In this document: piece after piece, positions 1 to 7,916 of the stretch | How positions within the stretch are numbered: position 1 is the stretch's first letter | Layout: each line of letters opens with the position of its first letter | DNA from: Bacteroidales bacterium UBA4116 | Lineage (GTDB): Bacteria > Bacteroidota > Bacteroidia > Bacteroidales > Tannerellaceae | DNA length: 48,745 nt | Assembly: GCA_002381645.1 (NCBI GenBank) | Contig: DFXE01000017.1 | Location: forward strand, 1-48,745 | Reading direction: 5' to 3' | Made by a program: the position numbers and the translations under genes | Notes under the pieces: model-generated | Databases searched by the model: none | What the model saw: the letters and a program-made list of their open reading frames with translations, nothing else | Told to the model about the DNA's origin: nothing

Positions 1-1
1 A

Positions 2-301
2 ATCAAAAAAGGAGAAACCGCAGAGATACGACTGCAAATGGTAAGAAAGGGACGTTGGGAAGATGCAAAGTATTATATGAGATATTTCCAACCGCAAGGG
101 AAAGGAACGCTTAAAACCGAAGACGGTCTGGTCTTTCTGCCGAATGACTTGTACGGAGTTCCTAAAGAAACGTTCCGGTTGTATTATACTTCCGGCTCGG
201 AGGATCAACAGGTGATAGATTTGTATTTCTTATCGGACAGTGGACAGATGGTAACGCTTTCTTTCAGTTTCAATAATGAAAATGATAAGGAAGAAGATTA
301 G
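2..301 (+). CDS. traQ: Conjugative transposon protein TraQ (DUF3872), 5' truncated by the window
   Basis: The reading frame is open from base 2 and ends at 301, so the N-terminus, including the expected lipoprotein signal, lies outside the window. The visible part reads IKKGETAEIRLQM, then YYMRYFQPQGKGTL, FLPNDLYGVPKETFRLYYTS and a C-terminal LSFSFNN stretch. These match my memory of the DUF3872/TraQ family of CTnDOT-type elements, a small periplasmic or envelope protein of the conjugation apparatus. It is normally near the end of the tra operon, which fits the M23 peptidase gene that follows. The internal ATG at 38 is not the true start. Confidence 0.85.
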   Translation: MKKGETAEIRLQMVRKGRWEDAKYYMRYFQPQGKGTLKTEDGLVFLPNDLYGVPKETFRLYYTSGSEDQQVIDLYFLSDSGQMVTLSFSFNNENDKEED

Positions 302-324
302 TGGACAATTGTTGAATTTAAGTA

Positions 325-349
325 AAGTACCCGGTTATTTCGGGTACTT
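325..349. terminator. Hairpin after traQ
   Basis: AAGTACCCG (325-333) and CGGGTACTT (341-349) form a perfect 9-bp stem with a 7-nt loop in the short gap between traQ and the M23 peptidase gene. No strong T-run follows, so it may be a weak terminator or an RNA-processing site inside the operon. Confidence 0.4.
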
Positions 350-369
350 ACTGTATATACCGATTGATT

Positions 370-957
370 ATGAAATACATAATAACGTTCTTTATCGTTC
401 TGGGCTGTATTCCTGTTTCTGGGCAATCAAGCAGGAAACCGGAATTAGAAAAATGTTTATTGCCGGTTTATTCCGTAATTGATTTCCGCCACATAGCCGA
501 TTCCCTGCAAATGACGGTCAGTGAGCTGTCAGACTACCCTGTCGTTTTTCCAATGAAGAAACCACTTCGAATTTCGTCAGGGTTTGGGATGCGTTATCAT
601 CCCGTATATAAGGTACGGAAGTTTCATTCAGGAATTGATATGCCGCGAATGAGCGGAACTCCGGTATGTGCCACAGGTAATGGCGTTGTAGTTCGGAAAG
701 GGTATAATCCAGGATATGGTCATTATATGGAGATTCGGCATGCAGGTGATTTCCGTTCATTTTATGCATATTTAAGTAAGACGTTGGTAAATAGTGGAGA
801 TTCCGTGAGTATCACCCAACAAATAGCTTGTGTGGGCAATACAGGACTTTCGACAAGTAATCATTTGCATTATGAGGTCAGGAAAGGGAAACGCTTTCTG
901 AATCCGGTGGAATGGTGTTGTTGTCTAATTAAAATAGTAAACGAAAACAAAGTATGA
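370..957 (+). CDS. Secreted M23-family metallopeptidase
   Basis: A 195-residue protein with a signal peptide (about residues 1-19, ending VSGQ) and a LytM/M23 domain covering roughly residues 65-180. The zinc ligands are visible as H86 and D90 (HSGID) and H167 in the HxH motif (NHLHYE). Such enzymes cleave peptide cross-links in peptidoglycan. In conjugative elements a lysozyme or M23 peptidase next to the tra genes is thought to open the wall for the mating channel. ATG 370 is chosen over an in-frame TTG at 364. The last four bases overlap the next gene, so translational coupling is likely. Confidence 0.85.
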   Translation: MKYIITFFIVLGCIPVSGQSSRKPELEKCLLPVYSVIDFRHIADSLQMTVSELSDYPVVFPMKKPLRISSGFGMRYHPVYKVRKFHSGIDMPRMSGTPVCATGNGVVVRKGYNPGYGHYMEIRHAGDFRSFYAYLSKTLVNSGDSVSITQQIACVGNTGLSTSNHLHYEVRKGKRFLNPVEWCCCLIKIVNENKV

Positions 958-1415
958 AATTTCTAACTGCATATTTACAACCGGGAGAGGCGGTTATGTA
1001 TCGGGCACAGATACATTTATTTATTTTTGCCCAACCTCTTATTATCCTTGCATTGGGGTATTATTTCTGGTACTTATCCACCGGGTTAAACTATTATCTG
1101 GGAATAACCTTGTTGTTTCTCGGCTTGGTATCCTTTGTTCAAAGGCTTTGCGTAAAACTGGGTTCCGTATTTGTGGTAACGAATTTAAGGCTGGTATTTA
1201 AGACCGGAATCATTCAACGCCAGACCCGGGATTTGATTTTGCTACGCATAGAAGGGTTATGGATAAACCAGTCTCTAATGGGACGGATACTGAATTATGG
1301 TACGGTTGTCGTTTCGACCGGTGGAGTGACAAATACGTATGATTATGTAAGAAATCCCCTACGGTTCAAAAGAGAAGTCGATATTTGTATTGAAGGTAGT
1401 TATAACAGGGAATAG
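954..1415 (+). CDS. PH-domain (bPH2/DUF304-like) membrane protein
   Basis: A 153-residue protein. Two hydrophobic segments (about residues 22-45 and 47-66) are followed by a sequence typical of bacterial PH domains: RDLILLRIEGLWINQSLMG and RILNYGTVVVSTGG. Family members are membrane proteins of mostly unknown role. The gene overlaps the M23 peptidase gene by four bases (ATGA), so the two are probably one operon and may act together at the envelope during conjugation; that role is inference. The family assignment is fairly secure. Confidence 0.75.
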   Translation: MKFLTAYLQPGEAVMYRAQIHLFIFAQPLIILALGYYFWYLSTGLNYYLGITLLFLGLVSFVQRLCVKLGSVFVVTNLRLVFKTGIIQRQTRDLILLRIEGLWINQSLMGRILNYGTVVVSTGGVTNTYDYVRNPLRFKREVDICIEGSYNRE

Positions 1416-1431
1416 TTAAAAGGAAGAGGTT

Positions 1432-2841
1432 ATGTACAAAGAGAATCCGAAAAATGGCTATGACGCTTACAACGCCATTGAAACAGATAAAGGAGTATTA
1501 TTGTTTTCCCGCACGGATGCCGGTTTTAAATTATTCCATGACTATATGGGTTTATTTATGGATAACCTGTATAATCCACTGTGTAACCATAATTACTTTG
1601 ATCTCCATTATATTGAATCTGATAATCCCGCTCTGCGAGATAAATGCGATATGGCCTTAAAATTCCCAGCTAAACATCTGCCACTGGCTATTCCTATTAA
1701 TGATGAATGTTATACAGATACGAGTGTGTTAAAAGACAGCTTGCATGTGAAAGTGAACGGTTGGGAACCCACACCAAAACAAATCCAGCAGATTACGGAT
1801 TATGTGGATGGTATTCATATACCTGTTCGTGGAGATACTTTTAATATCAGCAGTTTGCAGGAGATGGCGAGTGGTGTTTCTTATAACCGAGTATTACTGA
1901 GCGGAGCCATGTCGGATTTCAAATATGAAAAGGAGTTTCTGGAACTGGCAAAGCAGGTGGAAAGATGCACCGATGTGGCGGAAGCCGGAAAACTTAACCG
2001 GGAGATAAAAACGCTGGCATCGGATATATTGAAACGCGATTTCCCGGATATACGGACAATTCCGAAATTGCCTGTGAAAGAGAGACTGGCCAATGACTAT
2101 GGCAAATATGACCATTTAAGGAAAGATGGTCCGGATTATTATAATGCCATTGAAGTAGATACTGGTGTATTGTTATTTTCAAGGACAGCGGAAGGAAAAG
2201 AACTTTTTCAAAAAACGCTTGAAGCCTATCTGGATAATTTCTATAATCCGGCTTATAACACTACCTGTTTCAATCTTCATTATCTTGAGTGCGATAATGG
2301 TGCTTTAAGAGGTATGAGCGATCTGAATATAAAGTTTCCCAAGATACAACAGGATAGGTTTCCTCCCGACGGGAGTTTCTTTATGGATAAAGATATGTTG
2401 AAATACAGTCTGCAAGAAGAGAAATTCAGTTGGAAGCCGGAACTACATGCGCTAAGTAATCTGATGAATGATACGTGGGAAGGAAAACATTTACCTATGA
2501 AACCGGATGGAGATACATATAATATTAGTGTTTTAAAAGAAATAGCCTCTATGGAATTTTATTATTTCACGAGCCTTTCCAACCTTGCCGGTCATGATAT
2601 ATTGGGTCTGGAGCCTATGCCTAGCTTTAGGTATAAGGATGATTTCAGGAAATTGGCTGATAAAGCTATTAATTTCTCCGGGCATATACATGAATCTAAG
2701 GTACTGGACGCAATGCGGGATAAGGCTGATGAAATATTAAAACGTGATTTTCCGGATATCCGGAAAGCAATAGAGACTTCCATGAAAGAAAATCTTTCGA
2801 TGGTTCAAACGACGCAAAAGAAGAAAGGAATGGGATTGTGA
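1432..2841 (+). CDS. Protein of unknown function with two tandem homologous halves
   Basis: A 469-residue, apparently soluble protein that I do not recognise. Residues about 8-210 and 232-448 are clear repeats of one unit: YNAIETDKGVLLFSRT matches YNAIEVDTGVLLFSRT, FDLHYIESDN matches FNLHYLECDN, and both end in ILKRDFPDIR. There is no signal peptide or membrane segment. It starts 16 bases after the PH-domain gene and probably belongs to the same operon, which ends at the strong hairpin at 2853-2890. A role in element biology is possible, but nothing in the sequence defines it. Confidence 0.6.
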   Translation: MYKENPKNGYDAYNAIETDKGVLLFSRTDAGFKLFHDYMGLFMDNLYNPLCNHNYFDLHYIESDNPALRDKCDMALKFPAKHLPLAIPINDECYTDTSVLKDSLHVKVNGWEPTPKQIQQITDYVDGIHIPVRGDTFNISSLQEMASGVSYNRVLLSGAMSDFKYEKEFLELAKQVERCTDVAEAGKLNREIKTLASDILKRDFPDIRTIPKLPVKERLANDYGKYDHLRKDGPDYYNAIEVDTGVLLFSRTAEGKELFQKTLEAYLDNFYNPAYNTTCFNLHYLECDNGALRGMSDLNIKFPKIQQDRFPPDGSFFMDKDMLKYSLQEEKFSWKPELHALSNLMNDTWEGKHLPMKPDGDTYNISVLKEIASMEFYYFTSLSNLAGHDILGLEPMPSFRYKDDFRKLADKAINFSGHIHESKVLDAMRDKADEILKRDFPDIRKAIETSMKENLSMVQTTQKKKGMGL

Positions 2842-2852
2842 GAAGTAGCTAT

Positions 2853-2890
2853 AAGAAATCCGAAACGACATGATAGTTTCGGATTTCTTT
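2853..2890. terminator. Bidirectional terminator between convergent genes
   Basis: AAGAAATCCGAAAC (853-866 of this kilobase, i.e. 2853-2866) pairs perfectly with GTTTCGGATTTCTT (2876-2889) around a 9-nt loop, with T-rich and A-rich flanks. It sits between the end of the plus-strand operon and the end of the minus-strand WYL gene, so it can stop transcription both ways. It marks the left edge of the RNA-repair island. Confidence 0.85.
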
Positions 2891-2892
2891 CG

Positions 2893-3909
2893 TCAAATAT
2901 TCCTATCAGACCGCTCCTCGGCCAACCTGAATTTCCATGTCATAAAATCAACTAATGATTGAGGGGATAATACCTTAATCGTATCCACAAAACCAAAGAA
3001 TTCACGCTGCAATTCCTGATTGACAACAACTTCTATTTCAAAAACCATAGAGCCATCCTCCTGGGTTTCTATTAATCGTTGGCTTTTATGGAAAGGCTTT
3101 GTCTGTACATAAGGTGCATTTTGCTTATCTACCCAAAAGCGTACTGTTTCGGCTTTCATGCCAATATTTTTCGTTACTCCGACTAAATCATCAAAGAAAG
3201 TCTGAGGATCGAATAAATCATTTTCTATATACTTTTCCTTTTCTACTATTTCTATTTTATGTATCCGGTCTAATGCCAGATTAATAATATTTCCTTTTCG
3301 ACGCCCGAATACAAACCAGCGGTTACGGTATTCTTTCAAGAGGTATGGATAGAACAGAAAGGTATTGGCTGAACGAGCCTTGAATGAACGGTATTTTAAA
3401 TTTAGGACTTGCTTGTTTACAATGGCATGGTATATCGTATCCAGATAATCTAATCCTTTCAGGCTCTCATTCTTTTCAAAGTCAATAACCGGAATTGTCT
3501 TTTGTTTTGCAGAAGTAACATGGTCTTCCAAACGACTGACTATATCCCCCATACCTGAGAAATAAGAGAATCCTTTGAACTGTCGAAGAACTTCAACAGC
3601 TTCGGACATTGTTTTTAGGTCTTGCTCGGAGAGAGGAGTGTTGGTGATACTATAATCTTCGTCTTCATATTTGTAGTATCTGCCTTCGTAAACAATAATC
3701 GGAGCATTATAACCCAGTTTTTCGCTACGCATCATCTGGATATCCATCTGCACCGTGCGCCGGCTGATGCCTTTATTTATCCCCTCATATTCGTAAAGGG
3801 CGTCGGAACAGGCATCAATCAGGTCTTCAAGTGTCCAGCGGCGATACTTGTTTCGCAGGCAGGTATCTATTGTTTTGTAGCGGATAAGGGCATTACGATT
3901 GACCGGCAT
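2893..3909 (-). CDS. WYL-domain transcriptional regulator
   Basis: A 338-residue protein with an N-terminal helix-turn-helix region (about residues 1-80, with SRRTVQMDIQMMR as a typical recognition helix) and a WYL domain from about residue 150. The WYL region shows LNLKYRSF, FYPYLLKEYRNRWFVFGRR and a following ALDRI stretch. WYL regulators sense nucleotides or nucleic-acid fragments and often control defence or repair genes. It is divergent from the Ro60 gene, so it is the obvious local regulator. The ATG at 3909 is preferred over a TTG at 3936, because a TAATTTTG promoter box at 3941-3934 would cover the TTG start. Confidence 0.9.
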   Translation of the reverse strand: MPVNRNALIRYKTIDTCLRNKYRRWTLEDLIDACSDALYEYEGINKGISRRTVQMDIQMMRSEKLGYNAPIIVYEGRYYKYEDEDYSITNTPLSEQDLKTMSEAVEVLRQFKGFSYFSGMGDIVSRLEDHVTSAKQKTIPVIDFEKNESLKGLDYLDTIYHAIVNKQVLNLKYRSFKARSANTFLFYPYLLKEYRNRWFVFGRRKGNIINLALDRIHKIEIVEKEKYIENDLFDPQTFFDDLVGVTKNIGMKAETVRFWVDKQNAPYVQTKPFHKSQRLIETQEDGSMVFEIEVVVNQELQREFFGFVDTIKVLSPQSLVDFMTWKFRLAEERSDRNI

Positions 3910-3933
3910 ATGCGTTTTTATTTGATTTATTTT

Positions 3934-4000
3934 CAAAATTATGAAAAATAATTTAGATTACGCAAAAACATTGCGCAATCGTGTTTGAATCTTTGTTATG
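3934..4000. promoter_or_regulatory. Divergent promoter and probable regulator-binding site
   Basis: The region carries TACGCAAAAACATTGCGCA at 3959-3977. A near copy occurs at 7845-7863 before the second Y RNA array (three differences in 19). Leftward, TAATTTTG (3941-3934) fits the Bacteroidetes -7 box for the WYL gene, and a TTTG lies about 21 bp upstream inside the 19-bp site. Rightward, AATCTTTG at 3989-3995 is an imperfect -7 box for the Ro60 gene, without a clear -33 box, as expected if an activator is needed. That the WYL protein binds here is inference. Confidence 0.65.
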
Positions 4001-4023
4001 TCAAACAAAAAAAGAGTGTCGTT

Positions 4024-5538
4024 ATGAAATTCAATTTTACAACAAAAGGAAAAAACAAAGTGATGAACCATGAAGGAGAACAAGCATACCGCCTGTCGCC
4101 GGAATGGGAGTTGTACACTGCCGCTGTTACCTCTTCGCTGACTGACAAATTCTACGAAAAAGCAGAAACAAGAGTGGAAACATTGCGTAAACTAATCGTT
4201 CAGTGCAATCCTGTATTCGTAGCACAGTTGGCCGTATATGCCCGCCAAAAGATGAATATGCGTTCTGTGCCAATGGTGCTGGCAGTGGAATTGGCAAAGG
4301 TTCACCGGGGCGATTCGACAGTAAACAAAATGGTATCCGGTATCGTGCAACGTGCCGATGAGATAGCCGAGTTGCTGGCTTACTATCAATTGGCTAATCA
4401 GCGTAAAGATACCAAGAAACTGAATCGTTTGTCCAAACAACTTCAGGCGGGATTGCAAGGCGCTTTCAATCGCTTCGATACGTATCAGTTTGCAAAATAC
4501 AACCGGGATGCGGAAGTGAAATTGCGTGATGCACTGTTCCTTGTTCACCCAAAAGCAAAAGATGAGGCACAACAGGCATTGTTCAACAAAATAGTGAATA
4601 ACGAACTGGAAACTCCATATACATGGGAAACCGAACTTTCGGCATTGGGACAAACAAAGTTTGCCTCCGAGAAGGAAAAAGAAATCGCGTTCCGCATGAA
4701 GTGGGAAGAATTGATAGACAGTCGTAAAGTGGGTTATATGGCATTAATGCGTAACTTGCGTAACATATTGGAAACCGGAGTATCGCAGCAGCATATCATA
4801 AAAGTATGTGATACCTTGTCAAATACAGAAGCAGTACGTCGTTCTAAACAATTGCCATTCCGTTTCCTTGCTGCTTATCGTGAAATATCGAAAGTGAAAT
4901 CGGCTTATGCCGGTCGTGTTATGGATGCGTTGGAACAAGCGGTTGCGGTATCGGCCGAAAACATTGCCGGTTTTGAAGAAGATACAAAAGTATTGATAGC
5001 CTGTGACGTATCGGGTTCGATGCAGCGTCCTGTATCTCCAAAGAGCAAGATACAATCTTACGATATCGGTTTGATGTTGGCAATGTTGCTGAAATCACGT
5101 TGTCGGAATGCTATAACAGGTATGTTCGGCGATAAATGGAAAGTGATAAATGTTCCGACTAAAGGTATATTGTCCAATGTGGATGCTTTCTATCGTCGTG
5201 AGGGCGAAGTGGGTTATGCAACCAACGGTTATCTGGTGATAGAAGATTTACTGAAAAGCAAAAAACAGATAGATAAGGTGATGATGTTTACCGACTGTCA
5301 GTTGTGGAATAACCGCAACGATAAGAAAATAGCTGACCTGTGGAATGCTTACAAGAAAATATCACCTAATAGTAAGTTGTACCTGTTCGACTTGTCGGGA
5401 TATGGAACCACGCCAGTGGATATCACTCGCGAAGACGTATACCTGATAGCGGGTTGGTCTGATAAGGTATTTGATATCATAGCCGCTATTGATCGTGGAG
5501 GCAATGCCTTGGATGAGATAAGAAAAACTGAATTATAA
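4024..5538 (+). CDS. rsr: Ro60-family RNA-binding protein (TROVE-vWA), Rsr-like
   Basis: A 504-residue protein, close to the usual size of bacterial Ro60/Rsr. Residues about 1-320 are the alpha-helical TROVE ring (MNMRSVPMVLAVELA, VKLRDALFLVHPKAKD). Residues about 322-504 are a von Willebrand A domain with an intact MIDAS: D328-x-S330-x-S332 (DVSGSM), T400 (ATNG) and D424 (FTDCQ). Ro proteins form a ring that binds misfolded RNA ends and Y RNAs and can feed RNA to nucleases. Six Y RNAs encoded just downstream fit this role. The ATG at 4024 is chosen; the upstream TTG at 3987-region overlaps the promoter. Confidence 0.95.
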   Translation: MKFNFTTKGKNKVMNHEGEQAYRLSPEWELYTAAVTSSLTDKFYEKAETRVETLRKLIVQCNPVFVAQLAVYARQKMNMRSVPMVLAVELAKVHRGDSTVNKMVSGIVQRADEIAELLAYYQLANQRKDTKKLNRLSKQLQAGLQGAFNRFDTYQFAKYNRDAEVKLRDALFLVHPKAKDEAQQALFNKIVNNELETPYTWETELSALGQTKFASEKEKEIAFRMKWEELIDSRKVGYMALMRNLRNILETGVSQQHIIKVCDTLSNTEAVRRSKQLPFRFLAAYREISKVKSAYAGRVMDALEQAVAVSAENIAGFEEDTKVLIACDVSGSMQRPVSPKSKIQSYDIGLMLAMLLKSRCRNAITGMFGDKWKVINVPTKGILSNVDAFYRREGEVGYATNGYLVIEDLLKSKKQIDKVMMFTDCQLWNNRNDKKIADLWNAYKKISPNSKLYLFDLSGYGTTPVDITREDVYLIAGWSDKVFDIIAAIDRGGNALDEIRKTEL

Positions 5539-5545
5539 TAGATAG

Positions 5546-5630
5546 AAAACTTTGCGAATGTCGTAGTATAGGGATACTTCGGACTGTAAATTCAAAAGAC
5601 CTTGTACGTATGTTGCTTCGCAAAGTTTCT
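5546..5630 (+). ncRNA. Y RNA 1, short form without a tRNA-like domain
   Basis: It starts eight bases after the Ro60 stop codon. A perfect 12-bp closing stem joins 5547-5558 (AAACTTTGCGAA) to 5617-5628 (TTCGCAAAGTTT). Inside lies the module shared by all six RNAs here: TGTCGTAGTATAGGG with TACTTCG on the 5' side, and CCTTGTACGTATGTTGC on the 3' side. GTATAGGG pairs with CCTTGTAC, leaving the conserved bulged bases expected of a Ro-binding site. The distal part is only about 20 nt, with no T-arm or D-arm. It is probably cut from the Ro60 transcript. Confidence 0.8.
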
Positions 5631-5646
5631 TTCTCTTTTAAAAAAT

Positions 5647-5781
5647 AAAACAAGTGCCGTAGTACAGAGTTACTTCGTATTAGGGATACTCAGGTTGCGG
5701 GTTCAAGTCCTGCCATCCTTCGGGATGTAGCTCAATTGGTTAGAGCAGATTGGTCTCTGTACGCTTGTCGCCTTGTTTTTT
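5647..5781 (+). ncRNA. Y RNA 2 with a full circularly permuted tRNA mimic
   Basis: The closing stem is AAAACAAG (5647-5654) with CTTGTTTT (5772-5779), running into a T-run. The Ro-binding module follows: TGCCGTAG and TTACTTCG on the 5' side, CGCTTGTCGC on the 3' side, and GTACAGAG pairing with CTCTGTAC. The outer domain reads in permuted order. First comes the T-arm (stem 5697-5701 with 5709-5713, loop TTCAAGT), then the acceptor strand CATCC (5714-5718), a TTCG cap and GGATG (5723-5727). Last is the D-arm (GCTC 5730-5733, GAGC 5743-5746, loop containing TTGG). This is the architecture of YrlA-type Y RNAs. Confidence 0.92.
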
Positions 5782-5788
5782 ACACTAC

Positions 5789-5989
5789 ACCCCTGTAGCT
5801 TAAAAGGAAAAGCTGCGGAAAAAGATTAGACTGAGCCGTGGAGTGTACGGATAGCCCCGCTTCTTGACCATGCGTTGTGGCGGGTAGATTTTGCAGAAGC
5901 ACCGAAAGTATTAATTTATAAGTAGGGAAGCGCATTTAGAGCCGTACTGCTTCGAAAGAAGAATGTGAGTTCGAATCTCATCAGGGGTA
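5789..5989 (+). ncRNA. tRNA-like RNA with a ~150-nt insert in place of the anticodon arm
   Basis: ACCCCTG (5789-5795) pairs 7 of 7 with CAGGGGT (5982-5988). It is followed by TA, a D-arm (GCTT 5798-5801, AAGC 5810-5813, loop with GG). Near the 3' end is a T-arm (GTGAG 5965-5969, loop TTCGAAT, CTCAT 5977-5981). These are in normal tRNA order, so the RNA is not permuted. Residues 5815-5964 replace the anticodon arm, and no anticodon stem can be drawn directly after the D-arm. The insert has its own hairpins, such as CCCGC 5856-5860 with GCGGG 5880-5884 and GAAGCA 5896-5901 with TGCTTC 5948-5953. I see no Ro-binding module in it. It may be a tRNA-derived decoy, or a tRNA relic. Confidence 0.65.
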
Positions 5990-6006
5990 CAAAAAGGAAG
6001 AATGTT

Positions 6007-6756
6007 ATGAAAGAGATAATAAAAGAAAAATTACTGCAAATAGAAAAAGAGTATAGTATAAAAATACTCTATTCCTGTGAATCAGGCAGTCGGGCATGGG
6101 GATTTCCTTCACCCGACAGTGATTACGATGTGCGCTTTATATATAGCCGCCCGTTGAATGATTATCTGACGATACAACCAAAGAAAAATCATTTGTCTTT
6201 TCCGATAAATGATGAATTGGATATATACGGTTGGGATATATCGAAGGTATTGCAGTTGATAACCAGATCCAATACAACACCATTCGAATGGTTGCAATCT
6301 ACTGTAATATACAGAGAAGGCAAAGAATTCAAAGAGGAACTATGGCAACTTTGTCAAAGCTATTTTTGCGCAAGAAGCAATATACATCATTATCTTGGCA
6401 TAGCACGAGGAGCTATGGAAACCATGCAAAATGAAGAAATAAAAATAAAGAAACTGTTTTATGTTCTTCGTCCTCTATTGGCTACCTTATGGTGTACGGA
6501 ACGAAAGACAATAGCACCTATGAACATATTTCCTTTAATGGACTTATTATCTGTTGATTTACAAGAAAAGGTTTTATCTTTGATAGAACTGAAAGAATCA
6601 GCATCTGAGGGCTATTTGATAGAAATAGATAAGAATTTGAAAAAATGGATATATAACACTTTCAGTTATTCTTTAGAAGCTTCACAAAAGATGGAGCGGG
6701 TAATATTTGACTTGAAAGAAGCCGAGTCATTTTTCAGAAAAGTAATACAGCAATAA
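6007..6756 (+). CDS. RlaP/YcgL-type nucleotidyltransferase 1
   Basis: A 249-residue protein of the DNA polymerase beta-like nucleotidyltransferase superfamily, best matched to the RlaP (YcgL, COG3541) family. The active-site signature is G27-S28 (ESGSRAWGF) followed by D39 and D41 (SPDSDYDVRF), both metal-binding aspartates intact. RlaP enzymes are known from gene neighbourhoods with RNA ligases and Ro proteins; the reaction is not firmly established, but nucleotide addition to RNA ends is the usual proposal. The start ATG 6007 lies 17 bases after the tRNA-like RNA; a longer frame would run into that RNA. The last base is shared with the next gene (TAATG), so they are co-translated. Confidence 0.85.
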   Translation: MKEIIKEKLLQIEKEYSIKILYSCESGSRAWGFPSPDSDYDVRFIYSRPLNDYLTIQPKKNHLSFPINDELDIYGWDISKVLQLITRSNTTPFEWLQSTVIYREGKEFKEELWQLCQSYFCARSNIHHYLGIARGAMETMQNEEIKIKKLFYVLRPLLATLWCTERKTIAPMNIFPLMDLLSVDLQEKVLSLIELKESASEGYLIEIDKNLKKWIYNTFSYSLEASQKMERVIFDLKEAESFFRKVIQQ

Positions 6757-7814
6757 TGACAATAAAAGAAATAAAAGATAAAGCATTACTGCTATTCGAG
6801 TGTATAAGTGGCAGCAAAGCATACGGTTTGGATACTCCGCAATCAGATACCGACCTGAAAGGAGTATTTTATTTACCCAAAGAGCAATTCTTTGGATTGG
6901 AATACATACCTCAGATAAACAATGAAACGAATGATGAAGTATATTATGAATTAGGACGTTTTGTAGAGCTGCTTTGCAAAAACAACCCTAATATATTGGA
7001 ACTATTAGCTTCTCCGAAAGAGTGCATATTGTATAAACATCCGTTAATGGATAAGCTAAATATAGACATGTTCTTATCTAAAATCTGTAAAGATACTTTT
7101 GCCGGATATGCCTTGACCCAGATACGAAAAGCCAGAGGATATAAAAAGAAAGTGGTCAATCCGATAGAAAAAGAACGCAAGACTGTATTAGATTTCTGTT
7201 ACATAATGAGTGATTATCAATCTGTTCCTGTACAAGAGTGGCTTGAGAAGAACAATTATACTCAAGAATTGTGTGGATTAAGTTCCATACCTCATGCCAA
7301 AGGAATGTATGCTTTGTTCTATGATTCAGAAAGCAAATATAGGTATCACGGTATAGCTGTAAAAGAAACTGCAAATGAAGTATCATTATCTTCCATCCCA
7401 AAGGGAGAACAAGCTGTTGCCTATCTATTCTGGAATATGGAAGCCTATACACTCTATTGCAAAGAATATAAAGAATACTGGGATTGGGTGGAAGAACGCA
7501 ACGATAACCGCTATCAGACTAATCTGAATCATGGTAAGAATTATGATTCTAAGAATATGATGCATACTATACGTCTTTTACAAGTTGCGGAAGAGATATT
7601 GCGTGATGGCAGGTTAAATGTTAAACGCCCTAATCGAGAACAATTACTTGATATAAAAGTCGGAAATATGGATTATGACGATTTGTTGGCAATGGCTGAT
7701 GATTTAATGAAAAAGATAGAATCGTACTGCTCGACATCTTCACTACCGGATATTCCGGATAGAGAAAAGGCTGAAAGGGTATTGGTGGAGATGAGAACAG
7801 AATTGTATAAATAA
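6756..7814 (+). CDS. RlaP/YcgL-type nucleotidyltransferase 2
   Basis: A 352-residue protein, related to the preceding one but longer. Its N-terminal signature is G19-S20 (ISGSKAYGL) and D31/D33 (PQSDTDLKG), the two catalytic aspartates of the polymerase-beta fold. A long helical C-terminal part (about residues 115-350) includes KNMMHTIRLLQVAEEIL, typical of this family. The two enzymes differ in length and share only motif-level similarity, so they may work on different RNA ends or form a heteromer; that is inference. After it comes a promoter rather than continuing read-through of a tight operon. Confidence 0.85.
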   Translation: MTIKEIKDKALLLFECISGSKAYGLDTPQSDTDLKGVFYLPKEQFFGLEYIPQINNETNDEVYYELGRFVELLCKNNPNILELLASPKECILYKHPLMDKLNIDMFLSKICKDTFAGYALTQIRKARGYKKKVVNPIEKERKTVLDFCYIMSDYQSVPVQEWLEKNNYTQELCGLSSIPHAKGMYALFYDSESKYRYHGIAVKETANEVSLSSIPKGEQAVAYLFWNMEAYTLYCKEYKEYWDWVEERNDNRYQTNLNHGKNYDSKNMMHTIRLLQVAEEILRDGRLNVKRPNREQLLDIKVGNMDYDDLLAMADDLMKKIESYCSTSSLPDIPDREKAERVLVEMRTELYK

Positions 7815-7844
7815 AAGTAGGAAAATAATAAAATAATTTTCAAC

Positions 7845-7885
7845 TACGCAAAAATACTGCGCATCGCTATTCTATCTTTGTATCA
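7845..7885 (+). promoter_or_regulatory. Promoter of the second Y RNA array with a repeated 19-bp site
   Basis: TACGCAAAAATACTGCGCA (7845-7863) is a near copy of the site at 3959-3977. It is followed 9 bp later by TATCTTTG (7873-7880), a perfect TAnnTTTG -7 box. No TTTG -33 box is visible at the usual distance, as expected for activator-dependent promoters. The spacing from site to the CTTTG core is 12 bp here and 13 bp at the Ro60 gene. Transcription should start near 7886 and cover Y RNAs 3-6 and rtcB. Confidence 0.75.
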
Positions 7886-7916
7886 TCAAAGAAAGAGATC
7901 ATTGAAACAATAGAAT

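Noticed and set aside
5789..5989. Self-splicing group I intron inside a tRNA
   Set aside because: The insert is only ~150 nt, I see no group I core elements, and the anticodon arm itself is missing, not just interrupted.
5965..6006. Longer frame for the first RlaP gene
   Set aside because: It would begin inside the T-arm of the tRNA-like RNA; ATG 6007 has a normal motif distance and lies just after that RNA.
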